Positions 1 to 5,481 of a stretch of 5,481 nt of DNA are shown here, one piece after another (the stretch's first letter is position 1; the number at the start of each line of letters is the position of its first letter). The DNA comes from an uncultured Dehalococcoidia bacterium (lineage in GTDB: Bacteria > Chloroflexota > Dehalococcoidia > Tepidiformales > Tepidiformaceae). The stretch lies in assembly GCA_937864275.1 (NCBI GenBank), contig CALMIW010000061.1, positions 1 to 5,481 on the forward strand, read 5' to 3'. The notes beneath the pieces are model-generated. The model made no database searches. It worked only from the letters and a program-made list of their open reading frames with translations, and was not told where the DNA came from. A program made the translations under genes and the position numbers.

Positions 1-1043
1 AGGTGCGCCTCGTCGATGACCAAGAGGAACCGTTCGTCGGGATTGGCCTTGAGCCACTCTCGCGTGTGGTCGAATATGGGCCGCTCCAGCGGGCGCATGA
101 GCATGTACTCAAGCATGGAGTAGTTGGTCACCAGCACGTCGGGCGGAGCTTCCTGAACCTCGTGGCGAGTGACCAGCTCCGGGTCAGAGGGAAGCGTGAC
201 GCATCGCTTGAAGGCGCCGCTCCTGGCATCGCGCCACCGTGAACCCTTCTTGCCGTACCAACCCGCGAGGTCCGGCTTGGCCGGCCACTTGCCGCGTCTC
301 TTGAGTTCGCTGACGAGAAGGGCCGCTGCCGCCTGCGCTGGGCTTGCCGGGCCCGAGGCCAGTTCCAAGTTCTCGACATAGTACTTGCCGATGGGCGTCA
401 GCCGGGTCTTGTCTTTCTCCTCATCACGCACTCCCGGGTAAAGGGTGCGGCTTGTGTAGCGGGCAAAGCGGGCGGGCCGGCCCGACCACGCCATGAATCG
501 CGAGACAACCCGGGGGTCGCCAAAGAGGAGCCGCAATCGGCCGAGTTGGTCGTTGACCAGCGCATTCATCGGATAGAGGACGATCGCTCGGACGGCGGGC
601 GTTTCGCCGAAACGCTTTCCCTTGGATTTCGCCTCGCTAGCCAGCTTGCCGAGAATGGGCAGCAGAAAGCACTCCGTCTTACCGGAGCCGGTCCCAGTCA
701 TGACCATGAGGCTGCGGCCCTCGGTCACCGAGAGTTTGACGGAGGCAGCCTGGTGCTGGTACGGCGGGTCGTGGATAAGGACGCCGAGTTCGCCCTGCTT
801 GGTCGAGACAGCAGTGAAAATCTCAAGTGCGGCCGGATCAAGCCCGAGTTCGCGGAATGGGGTCGCGGTCTTGTACCTCGGGGTGCTTTCCAAGTAGGGC
901 CGCTGATGGATCACGCCCAGTTGCTCGAGCAAGTGCCGCCGCTGGGCGACAAGAATTGGGTTGCTGAGGTGGTACGTGGCTTCGATGTAGTCGCGAAGCG
1001 CCGCATGGAGCTGTTGAATCGTCTCGCCGATCGTCATGGACAT
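1..1043 (-). CDS. DEAH-box superfamily 2 helicase, N-terminal part (3' end beyond the window)
   Basis: An ATP-dependent nucleic-acid helicase or translocase, cut by the left edge after 347 visible residues. Visible motifs, numbered from the ATG at 1043: Q-motif-like PPYQHQ around 93-98; Walker A TGTGSGKT at 116-123 (Lys122); motif Ia AIVLYPMNALVNDQ at 153-166; motif Ib region DVLVTNYSMLEYML at 302-315; Walker B LLVIDEAHL, whose DEAH is at 344-347 and ends at the window edge. About 135 residues separate motifs Ia and Ib, far more than in ordinary DEAD-box proteins, so an inserted subdomain is likely. The first 90 residues are a helical N-terminal extension. I chose ATG 1043 because CGAGG lies 6 bases upstream. 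ATG 1058 is the alternative: it overlaps the preceding stop as ATGA but has no good ribosome site. The gene is third in the operon. Large helicases of this type, often ending in DUF1998, are the motor of defence systems such as Druantia (DruE) and DISARM (DrmA). The exact family cannot be fixed without the C-terminus. Confidence 0.94.
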   Translation of the reverse strand, partial: MSMTIGETIQQLHAALRDYIEATYHLSNPILVAQRRHLLEQLGVIHQRPYLESTPRYKTATPFRELGLDPAALEIFTAVSTKQGELGVLIHDPPYQHQAASVKLSVTEGRSLMVMTGTGSGKTECFLLPILGKLASEAKSKGKRFGETPAVRAIVLYPMNALVNDQLGRLRLLFGDPRVVSRFMAWSGRPARFARYTSRTLYPGVRDEEKDKTRLTPIGKYYVENLELASGPASPAQAAAALLVSELKRRGKWPAKPDLAGWYGKKGSRWRDARSGAFKRCVTLPSDPELVTRHEVQEAPPDVLVTNYSMLEYMLMRPLERPIFDHTREWLKANPDERFLLVIDEAH

Positions 1044-1049
1044 ATTGAA

Positions 1050-1054
1050 CCTCG
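1050..1054 (-). promoter_or_regulatory. Ribosome binding site deciding the helicase start
   Basis: Read on the minus strand, CGAGG lies 6 bases before the ATG at 1043, a good Shine-Dalgarno position. It is just upstream of the stop codon of the preceding gene (1057-1055) and overlaps no other signal. The ATG at 1058 shares two bases with that stop (ATGA) but is preceded only by CAGG directly against the start codon, which is poorly spaced. Either start gives termination-reinitiation coupling between the two genes. Confidence 0.5.
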
Positions 1055-2143
1055 TCATCCTGATTGTGGGGAGCCCTGGGCTGCTTCCAGCCAGAGGGCG
1101 TCGCGGGCATAGCGTACCTCCTCACCGATCTCTGCCTCGGGGAAATCGAAGGCTAGCAGGCAGCCCGGTGGCTTAGTGCGCTGTCCGACGGCGTCCCAGC
1201 GGCGCTGCGCCCACGTGGGGATAGGAGAGAAGAGTTCCAATCGCTGTGTTCCGGGACGATTTGGGCAAACGTTGAATCGCTGTGGGTTCTGGCGCGCGGC
1301 GTCGATTGCCAATTGGAGCCGCCACGCCTCGTCGCAGCCGCGCCACCGGCTGCCAGCGGAAGGGAAGTCGACGAATCGCTGCGGATGGCCCGCGCTCAAC
1401 TGCACGTAGCACCAGACGGGTGCGCCGTAAGCTTGCTTCCGGCGGGCCACGAAGCGGCCCGTCTGCTTTTTTGGCTCTACCCATCGCGCGGGGTAGAACC
1501 TGACGGGTTTCTCCGGATCGAGCAACATCAGTTCCGGCATTTCGCCGGATGGTTGCGCCTTTTGGAGACGGTCGTCGAGACGAGAGACGTGCTGCGTCGG
1601 ACTCTCGGCGGACGGTTCCTTGAGCCAACGGTCGTAGGGAATCTCGATGAGGCCAAGCTGCGCGAGGTCGTCGCGCAGGTTCTCCGCAGGCAGCGGTATC
1701 AAACGGCGAACATGGCCGTTGTGCTCCACACGGGCCTCTAGTTCATCGGGCAGCACGGACGACTGGTCGGCGCTCACGCCCAGAAGGATGACCGACCCGC
1801 TGGCTCGCGGCACGAACCCGCAGGGCGCCGCGTACAGGATGGTGGCAGCGGAACCAGCGCTGGTAGTCGGATCGCGATACTCGAAAAGGTCACCATGAGC
1901 GATGAGTTGCTCCAGGGTGTCTTCAATCATGGCCTTGGCTGTTGCGTGATCTTCGACAAGTCCGCGCAGTGGATTCAGGGCGCTTCGCACGAGCGTGGAA
2001 CCGGCACAGGGGCACAGGAAGCTGGCGCTCCTTCGCAACGCCGCTGCGATGGCGGCGCTTGACGTGAGCGCATGGGTTGTCTCGTCCAGGCCTAAGGCCG
2101 CGACGCTCTGTGCCCGCACTTCGGCTGTCTGCAATCGTCTCAT
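1055..2143 (-). CDS. Conserved-looking hypothetical protein, middle gene of helicase operon (362 aa)
   Basis: I do not recognise the family. The N-terminal 24-90 region looks like a compact helical fold, possibly a winged helix, with an alternating helix pattern ending in a segment like IEDTLEQLIAHGDLFEYRD. Residues 100-165 are a mixed alpha/beta stretch. About 166-200 is a Pro/Ser-rich linker. The C-terminal part (about 205-345) is aromatic- and Arg-rich, with ARWVEPKK, VWCYVQLSAGHPQRFVDF and SRWRGCDEAWRLQLAID. This Trp/Arg/Cys-dense block is the part most likely to be conserved. There is no signal peptide, membrane segment or nuclease motif that I can point to. The start at ATG 2143 is preferred over the in-frame TTG at 2155, because GGAGGT lies between them and would otherwise fall inside the coding sequence. 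The gene begins 45 bases after the 946-residue gene and runs into the helicase start. A role as a DNA-binding or adaptor subunit for the helicase is inference only. Confidence 0.9.
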   Translation of the reverse strand: MRRLQTAEVRAQSVAALGLDETTHALTSSAAIAAALRRSASFLCPCAGSTLVRSALNPLRGLVEDHATAKAMIEDTLEQLIAHGDLFEYRDPTTSAGSAATILYAAPCGFVPRASGSVILLGVSADQSSVLPDELEARVEHNGHVRRLIPLPAENLRDDLAQLGLIEIPYDRWLKEPSAESPTQHVSRLDDRLQKAQPSGEMPELMLLDPEKPVRFYPARWVEPKKQTGRFVARRKQAYGAPVWCYVQLSAGHPQRFVDFPSAGSRWRGCDEAWRLQLAIDAARQNPQRFNVCPNRPGTQRLELFSPIPTWAQRRWDAVGQRTKPPGCLLAFDFPEAEIGEEVRYARDALWLEAAQGSPQSG

Positions 2144-2147
2144 CGCC

Positions 2148-2153
2148 ACCTCC
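2148..2153 (-). promoter_or_regulatory. Strong Shine-Dalgarno for the 362-aa gene
   Basis: On the minus strand GGAGGT is followed by GGCG and then the ATG at 2143-2141, an almost perfect match to the anti-Shine-Dalgarno at normal spacing. This argues that translation starts at 2143 and not at the upstream TTG (2155-2153), whose last base is already part of this site. It also shows that the middle gene has its own efficient initiation within the polycistronic message. Confidence 0.75.
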
Positions 2154-2188
2154 AACTCGCGTAGAGTTCCCGGGATTCGCCACGCGCC

Positions 2189-5029
2189 TCAAGGTGCTTG
2201 TCGATTGAGGACGAGAAAGCGAGCGGCCCTGGCGAGCGTGGGGAACTTCTGCAACTGAGCAAAGCCCGCCTGGAAGCCCCCGCTTGACCATGTGGCAACT
2301 TCAGCTGGATCGCTGGCGATCCGGAGAGCGAACTGGGCGAGCCACTCCAGGCCTGCCTCCGCAGCGCTGGAATCGGCGACGCCGAGAAAGCGGGCGACGC
2401 CGGCGATCTCATGTATGCGGTCGAGCAACCCTGCATCGGAAAGCTGGGTGTATCGGCGACTTACTCGTACCGCCGCCTCTGCTTCGTCGTTGCGTGTCCA
2501 GACCGCTCGCTGCAGGTAGCCCAGGCTCGTGGTGCCATTGCGAAACGCGCGCTCCGTCGTCATCCATTCCCGACCGCAGAGCGTTTCGGCGACGTGGCGG
2601 TCAATAGCGTAGAGAACCGCGCGCTGACGCGTCATCCCGAATACGTTTCCTGAGAGTTTCGCTCCACTCCACAACTCGGCAGTCAGACAGGTGCGTTGAA
2701 TATCTTCGGCAGTGCGCCCGGCGTCGTCCACGCGTGGGTTGCATCCGAAGTCGGTGAATCCTTGAACCACGGGTGGAACGATGATGGCGACCGCCTGGCC
2801 CGCACGCCGCGCCATGTACATTCCTCCGGCGACGGGAACTGAATAGGGCGACTCCGTTGTCAGAGGCTCTTCGACCAGCGGGGACTCGAAGGCGCGTCGG
2901 ACCACAACCGGCGGGTCTGGTTCGCCGCTGTCGTTTAGCAACCGCGCGCTATAGCCGTGCCCCGCAGTCCGTACCGCCCATCGGAGAGGGGTGAACTCTC
3001 TCTCGCAGCGCAGCGTGAAGGCACCGAGTTCCTCCGCGGCGAACCTGAGTTCACATGCCCTCGCGGTGTCGTAGGCTACACAGGCTTTCCCATCCTTGGA
3101 AAAGTGCTGCGTGAAGTGACGCGTCCAGGTCGCAGCATCAACGGGAAGGGGGAGAGGCTGCAGCGCCTTTGTGGCGATTCTGGCTTGCGACGCCGAGTCG
3201 ATGAGCCAAGCCTCGCACTTGAGCAGCCTTCCCGGCGGACCCTCAATAGCGATCTGTGCCCTGCCTTCCCACAGCTGTTCGAGCGTCGGCATCGTCGGCT
3301 CGATGCGAACGAGAAGCGGTCCCTGCGGCCCCGCCGCTGGAGACCACGGTCGCGCTTCGCGTATGCGCATCAGCACGTCGAGGTCGCCGATGGGCTCGTT
3401 GTCGCCATTATTGGCACCGCGAGTGGAGAAGCGGATCTTGTGTAGACCGATTGGCAGCCGCGGAAGCTCAATGAACTCCGGCTTTCCGGCCTGGACATCT
3501 TCAAGCACCAGAGAAGGCTGTGGTCCGGAGCCGATGGATACGACCACGGCGTTCACAGAGTGGTCGGTGGATATTCCCAGGCATGGCCGCTCTGAGGCAA
3601 GCCATTCCCCGTGGCCTTCGCCATCCCACTGCGCCGCCGCGAGGCCGGCCGGCCAGACCTCGATGGTCTTCGCCTGTGTGAGCCCAAGTTGTTGAAGCGT
3701 CTTTTCCCAAGCAGTCGAGAGTGCGGGCGGTAGCGCCAGCATCGCGCCCTGGATGCCCTCGCATGCGAGATCGACGGCTGCCACTTCCGGAACGGCCGCG
3801 ATGCTAGTGGTGCGGGCAAGGATGTAGCTCTCGCCTGGCCGAACCCGCAGGCTGCGCGATTCATACGCGATACCGTCCGTCGCGATACGGAAGAGCCGCA
3901 TGGGACCTGGCCGCAGCATGCACTCGGTTCGCAGCAGAAAGTCCAATTGGGGGTCCCGCCGCTCGAACTGCAACAGCACCTCATCGGGCCGTGGCCAGCG
4001 GGAAAGGACTACGCGGTGCGAGCCATACAAGAACTGGCTTCGAGGAAGCGGGCGGCCCGCGCTGCCTGCGACGACACAACGCGATTCCGCCAGCACTTCG
4101 CGGGCCTTTGGGAATCGCAGCAGGAGGTGCGAGAGGTCGGGAATCTCGAGGCAGACCTCCCACGAGGTCTTCGGCTGATTCTTTGGGCGCAAGACAAGCC
4201 TCGGCTCGATTCCAAGCTCAGCAATCTGAGCCCGGGCCTCTTCCGGACGCCGTGTCGTGGAGAGCGTGCCCCCGCGCGTAAACGACAGGCCGCGGACAGT
4301 GGCACGCTCCTGTGCGAACTGGCGCGCGCTGCGGAGCCATACGCGAGCGATGCGCTCACGCTCCAAGTCCGCGCTGATACGCTGGAGTGCGGCCGGGTGC
4401 AGTAGGCCGGCTGAGCCGAATTGCCCTTCTAGCAGAAGCGCGGCAGCGATTTGCCCGACCAACTGCGTCTCTTGTGCGAGGTTCTGAAAGCGTGACGTGG
4501 CGTTGAAGCTACGTGCTGCTATGAATTCACCGAACGTTGTCGGAGACTCAAAGAGATCCGCTGAAAATGAGTCCCGCAGTTCGTACAGAATGCGTGCTAG
4601 TTGACGCTGAAGGTCAGGGGGAAGGATCGCGTGGGTGATCGGCCAACAGATTATGGTGAAATGGCCAGCCCACGCCCCGGCTGGCGCCGCGCCTCCGTAG
4701 TTCCGCTGGAAGACCCTGTAGCGCTCACGAATCCACTCGCGACTGCCTCGCAGTGTCCAACCGGGTGTCTTTTGCTCGAAGGTCTGCCAGTATTCGTCAC
4801 CCTCGTATCCGTAGCCGATCTCGGCTGCGTAAACGATCCAGACCAGGCTGTGGAGGGTCGACGGTGGGCGGGAGGCCACGTGCGCCCGCACGGATACTCC
4901 AAGTGCCTCAATTTCCGGTTCACTTAGGCCGTGCTCAAGCGCAAATAGTGGCCTGTTCCCTCGCTGGACATGGAGGTCAGCAAAGTGCCGTTCAAGGCGC
5001 GCCTGCCAGTCTTCTAGAGCGGCACTCAT
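2189..5029 (-). CDS. Large helicase-operon partner protein of unknown function (946 aa; possibly DruH-like)
   Basis: First gene of the operon, and the largest complete protein here. Its start is certain in frame: a TGA lies two codons upstream (5035-5033) and ATG 5029 is the first start codon after it. It is soluble, with no signal peptide or convincing membrane helix. Residues 1-245 are mostly helical and hold the most distinctive block: a motif with GYGYEGDEYWQTFEQKTPGW at 72-91, a GG-PAG-WAGHF stretch at 112-123, then CWPITHAILPPDLQRQLARI at 128-147. Residues about 265-760 are rich in beta-strands with repeated short hydrophobic runs, for example PGESYILARTTSIA at 398-411, suggesting stacked beta-sandwich domains. 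Residues 770-946 are helical again, ending in an FPTLARAARFLVLN block at 929-942. No nuclease, methyltransferase or ATPase motif is visible. By size and position it could be the DruH-like partner of a DruE-like helicase, but that name rests on context and an unverified impression of the N-terminal motif. Confidence 0.93.
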   Translation of the reverse strand: MSAALEDWQARLERHFADLHVQRGNRPLFALEHGLSEPEIEALGVSVRAHVASRPPSTLHSLVWIVYAAEIGYGYEGDEYWQTFEQKTPGWTLRGSREWIRERYRVFQRNYGGAAPAGAWAGHFTIICWPITHAILPPDLQRQLARILYELRDSFSADLFESPTTFGEFIAARSFNATSRFQNLAQETQLVGQIAAALLLEGQFGSAGLLHPAALQRISADLERERIARVWLRSARQFAQERATVRGLSFTRGGTLSTTRRPEEARAQIAELGIEPRLVLRPKNQPKTSWEVCLEIPDLSHLLLRFPKAREVLAESRCVVAGSAGRPLPRSQFLYGSHRVVLSRWPRPDEVLLQFERRDPQLDFLLRTECMLRPGPMRLFRIATDGIAYESRSLRVRPGESYILARTTSIAAVPEVAAVDLACEGIQGAMLALPPALSTAWEKTLQQLGLTQAKTIEVWPAGLAAAQWDGEGHGEWLASERPCLGISTDHSVNAVVVSIGSGPQPSLVLEDVQAGKPEFIELPRLPIGLHKIRFSTRGANNGDNEPIGDLDVLMRIREARPWSPAAGPQGPLLVRIEPTMPTLEQLWEGRAQIAIEGPPGRLLKCEAWLIDSASQARIATKALQPLPLPVDAATWTRHFTQHFSKDGKACVAYDTARACELRFAAEELGAFTLRCEREFTPLRWAVRTAGHGYSARLLNDSGEPDPPVVVRRAFESPLVEEPLTTESPYSVPVAGGMYMARRAGQAVAIIVPPVVQGFTDFGCNPRVDDAGRTAEDIQRTCLTAELWSGAKLSGNVFGMTRQRAVLYAIDRHVAETLCGREWMTTERAFRNGTTSLGYLQRAVWTRNDEAEAAVRVSRRYTQLSDAGLLDRIHEIAGVARFLGVADSSAAEAGLEWLAQFALRIASDPAEVATWSSGGFQAGFAQLQKFPTLARAARFLVLNRQAP

Positions 5030-5032
5030 GGA

Positions 5033-5037
5033 TCACC
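5033..5037 (-). promoter_or_regulatory. Weak ribosome binding site of the 946-aa gene
   Basis: GGTGA precedes ATG 5029 by only 3 bases on the minus strand, and its TGA is the in-frame stop that fixes this ATG as the first possible start. The match and spacing are poor compared with the GGAGGT of the next gene, so the large protein may be made at a lower rate, or initiation may depend on leader structure. Confidence 0.35.
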
Positions 5038-5066
5038 AACTGGTTCCGGGATAGGGGAGGGCTGTT

Positions 5067-5089
5067 TGGTTCCCGACCCTGCGGAACCA
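5067..5089. repeat. Inverted repeat in the operon leader (7-bp arms, 9-base loop)
   Basis: TGGTTCC at 5067-5073 pairs perfectly with GGAACCA at 5083-5089. It lies 38 bases upstream of the ATG of the 946-residue gene. It could be an operator, a leader hairpin in the operon message, or a terminator-like stem of something read rightward. No U-tract follows on either strand, so a simple Rho-independent terminator is unlikely. The left-arm sequence TGGTTCC also occurs at 5041-5047 as a direct copy. The right arm runs into the 8-base palindrome CCACGTGG at 5087-5094. Confidence 0.55.
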
Positions 5090-5132
5090 CGTGGCGCAAA
5101 GCCCCGCGATTCGAGACCCGACGGCGGCGGGT

Positions 5133-5151
5133 GACGTGGATATCGACGTGG
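5133..5151. repeat. Short tandem direct repeat GACGTGG
   Basis: GACGTGG occurs at 5133-5139 and again at 5145-5151, 12 bases apart, separated by ATATC. A third partial copy, ACGTGG, lies at 5089-5094 inside the palindrome CCACGTGG. The spacing is close to one helical turn, which would suit a DNA-binding protein, but short matches of this kind arise by chance in GC-rich DNA. Confidence 0.3.
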
Positions 5152-5161
5152 CAATGACCAT

Positions 5162-5218
5162 CGAGTCCTCCGGCCGCCAACGCTTTCCCTTGCGGCAGAC
5201 CGGGGTGGCCGGGACTCG
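5162..5218. repeat. Nested stem-loop, outer arms CGAGTCC / GGACTCG
   Basis: CGAGTCC at 5162-5168 is the exact reverse complement of GGACTCG at 5212-5218, and wobble pairs at both ends (5161-5219 and 5169-5211) would extend it. Inside it, GCCGC at 5173-5177 pairs with GCGGC at 5192-5196. A coaxial two-stem arrangement like this suggests a structured RNA rather than a protein-binding site. Confidence 0.5.
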
Positions 5219-5239
5219 GGCGCAGGCTCCTGTTACGGT

Positions 5240-5481
5240 ATGGTACGGGAATTCGGCCTAGGGTGCAGGCGGTTGCGAACGGCGGAACGGTAAGCCCCTT
5301 GTCGCACCCTCGCTGTAAACCCGAAGGCCAGACTCTCTCTCGCCGCCGAGAGTTTGGCGCGAGGATGCCCCGGGTCCGGGCCGCTTCGGGTACGGCGGTT
5401 GGAGAAAGCACCGAAAAACCGAGGGGCGGGGCCGCAACGCGGGGAAAGGACCCCACCCCGGTCCGCCCGGGGAGAAACCCC
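5240..5481 (+). ncRNA. Candidate group II intron RNA (domain I-like part), continuing past the right edge
   Basis: On the plus strand, GGAACGGTAAGCCCC at 5284-5298 and GTAAACCCGAAGGCC at 5315-5329 resemble a pair of conserved stretches I remember from domain I of bacterial group II introns. They sit in a consistent fold: GGCCT (5255-5259) pairs with AGGCC (5325-5329), and AGGGTGC (5260-5266) pairs with GCACCCT (5304-5310). This leaves the GTAAACC segment as an internal bulge. Further stems follow at 5337-5352, 5396-5421 and 5424-5468. If correct, the intron reads rightward and its reverse transcriptase and catalytic domain V lie beyond base 5481. I cannot place the 5' end: no clear GUGYG boundary is present, so the 5' part may be divergent or lost. 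The alternative is another structured RNA. The match is from memory and not verified. Confidence 0.33.
5337..5352. repeat. Small perfect hairpin CTCTCG-CCGC-CGAGAG
   Basis: A 6-bp stem with a 4-base loop, followed on the plus strand by TTT (5353-5355). The T-run is too short for a confident intrinsic terminator. It directly follows the AGGCC arm of the preceding stem and is better read as one element of the larger folded region. Confidence 0.4.

Larger units (their letters stand above)
5030..5481. other. 452-base non-coding region upstream of the operon, dense in inverted repeats
   Basis: No open frame here has protein-like composition: the only long one (minus strand, 154 codons) is rich in Arg, Pro and Gly and overlaps the start of the real gene in another frame. 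The region instead carries a series of perfect stems: 5067-5073 with 5083-5089, 5116-5120 with 5128-5132, 5162-5168 with 5212-5218, 5173-5177 with 5192-5196, 5255-5266 with 5304-5310 and 5325-5329, 5337-5342 with 5347-5352, 5396-5400 with 5417-5421, and 5424-5429 with 5463-5468. The operon promoter should be here, but I could not find a convincing -35/-10 pair. TACCAT on the minus strand (around 5240) is a possible -10 without a matching -35. Confidence 0.6.

Noticed and set aside
546..1112. Plus-strand open frame of 188 codons
   Set aside because: It lies entirely antisense to the helicase, whose motifs (Q motif, Walker A, Ia) are unmistakable on the minus strand. Such antisense frames are expected in GC-rich coding DNA.
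2144..2155. Upstream TTG start at 2155 for the 362-aa gene
   Set aside because: The consensus ribosome site GGAGGT (2148-2153) overlaps this TTG and sits at correct spacing for the ATG at 2143, so the longer form would include the ribosome site in the coding sequence.
3171..3695. Plus-strand open frame of 174 codons, and neighbouring plus-strand frames up to 4927
   Set aside because: All are antisense to the continuous 946-residue frame, with Ser/Arg/Pro-rich composition typical of shadow frames and no recognisable motif.
5337..5355. Intrinsic terminator read rightward
   Set aside because: The 6-bp hairpin is followed by only three T residues, and no plus-strand gene ends before it.
4992..5456. 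Minus-strand open frame of 154 codons upstream of and overlapping the 946-aa gene
   Set aside because: Composition is dominated by Arg, Pro and Gly with no domain-like pattern. It overlaps the real start in another frame, and the region is better explained by inverted repeats of a structured RNA.
5030..5481. tRNA or other standard RNA gene in the non-coding right end
   Set aside because: I found no T-arm GGTTCRA-type motif with matching acceptor stem, and no recognisable tmRNA, RNase P or SRP core sequence on either strand.
1..5481. CRISPR array or insertion sequence
   Set aside because: No regularly spaced direct repeats of 20-40 bases, no terminal inverted repeat pair with a transposase, and no transposase-like reading frame were seen.

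Overview
The window is GC-rich (roughly 60% or more by eye) bacterial DNA. Nearly all of it, from base 1 to base 5029, is one tightly packed operon on the minus strand. Codon choice is uniformly GC-rich and the antisense frames are full of spurious open frames. No gene here identifies a phylum. An environmental high-GC lineage such as Planctomycetota, Myxococcota, Acidobacteriota or a proteobacterium would fit, but this is inference.

Layout in order of transcription, right to left. (1) 5481-5030: about 450 bases with no credible protein gene. They carry several strong nested inverted repeats, and a plus-strand sequence that resembles domain I of a bacterial group II intron. (2) 5029-2189: a 946-residue soluble protein of unknown function. 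(3) 2143-1055: a 362-residue protein of unknown function, started by a clear Shine-Dalgarno 45 bases after the first gene. (4) 1043 to the left edge: the first 347 residues of a DEAH-box superfamily 2 helicase. It is cut by the window edge exactly at its Walker B motif DEAH. The start of gene 4 touches or overlaps the end of gene 3, so the last two genes are probably translationally coupled.

Interpretation: a large protein, a mid-size accessory protein and a large helicase in one operon is the layout of helicase-centred anti-phage systems such as Druantia and DISARM. The helicase has an unusually long insertion between motifs Ia and Ib. The 946-residue protein could be a DruH-like partner (Druantia type III is DruH plus DruE), but no diagnostic motif proves this. 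The 362-residue middle gene does not fit a plain two-gene Druantia III locus. The cassette is therefore either a variant or a separate helicase system. The helicase C-terminus and any genes to the left, needed to settle this, lie outside the window.

The non-coding right end may be the flank of a mobile element (group II intron) next to the defence-like operon, or a structured leader of the operon. I saw no tRNA, rRNA, CRISPR array, or insertion sequence with a transposase.
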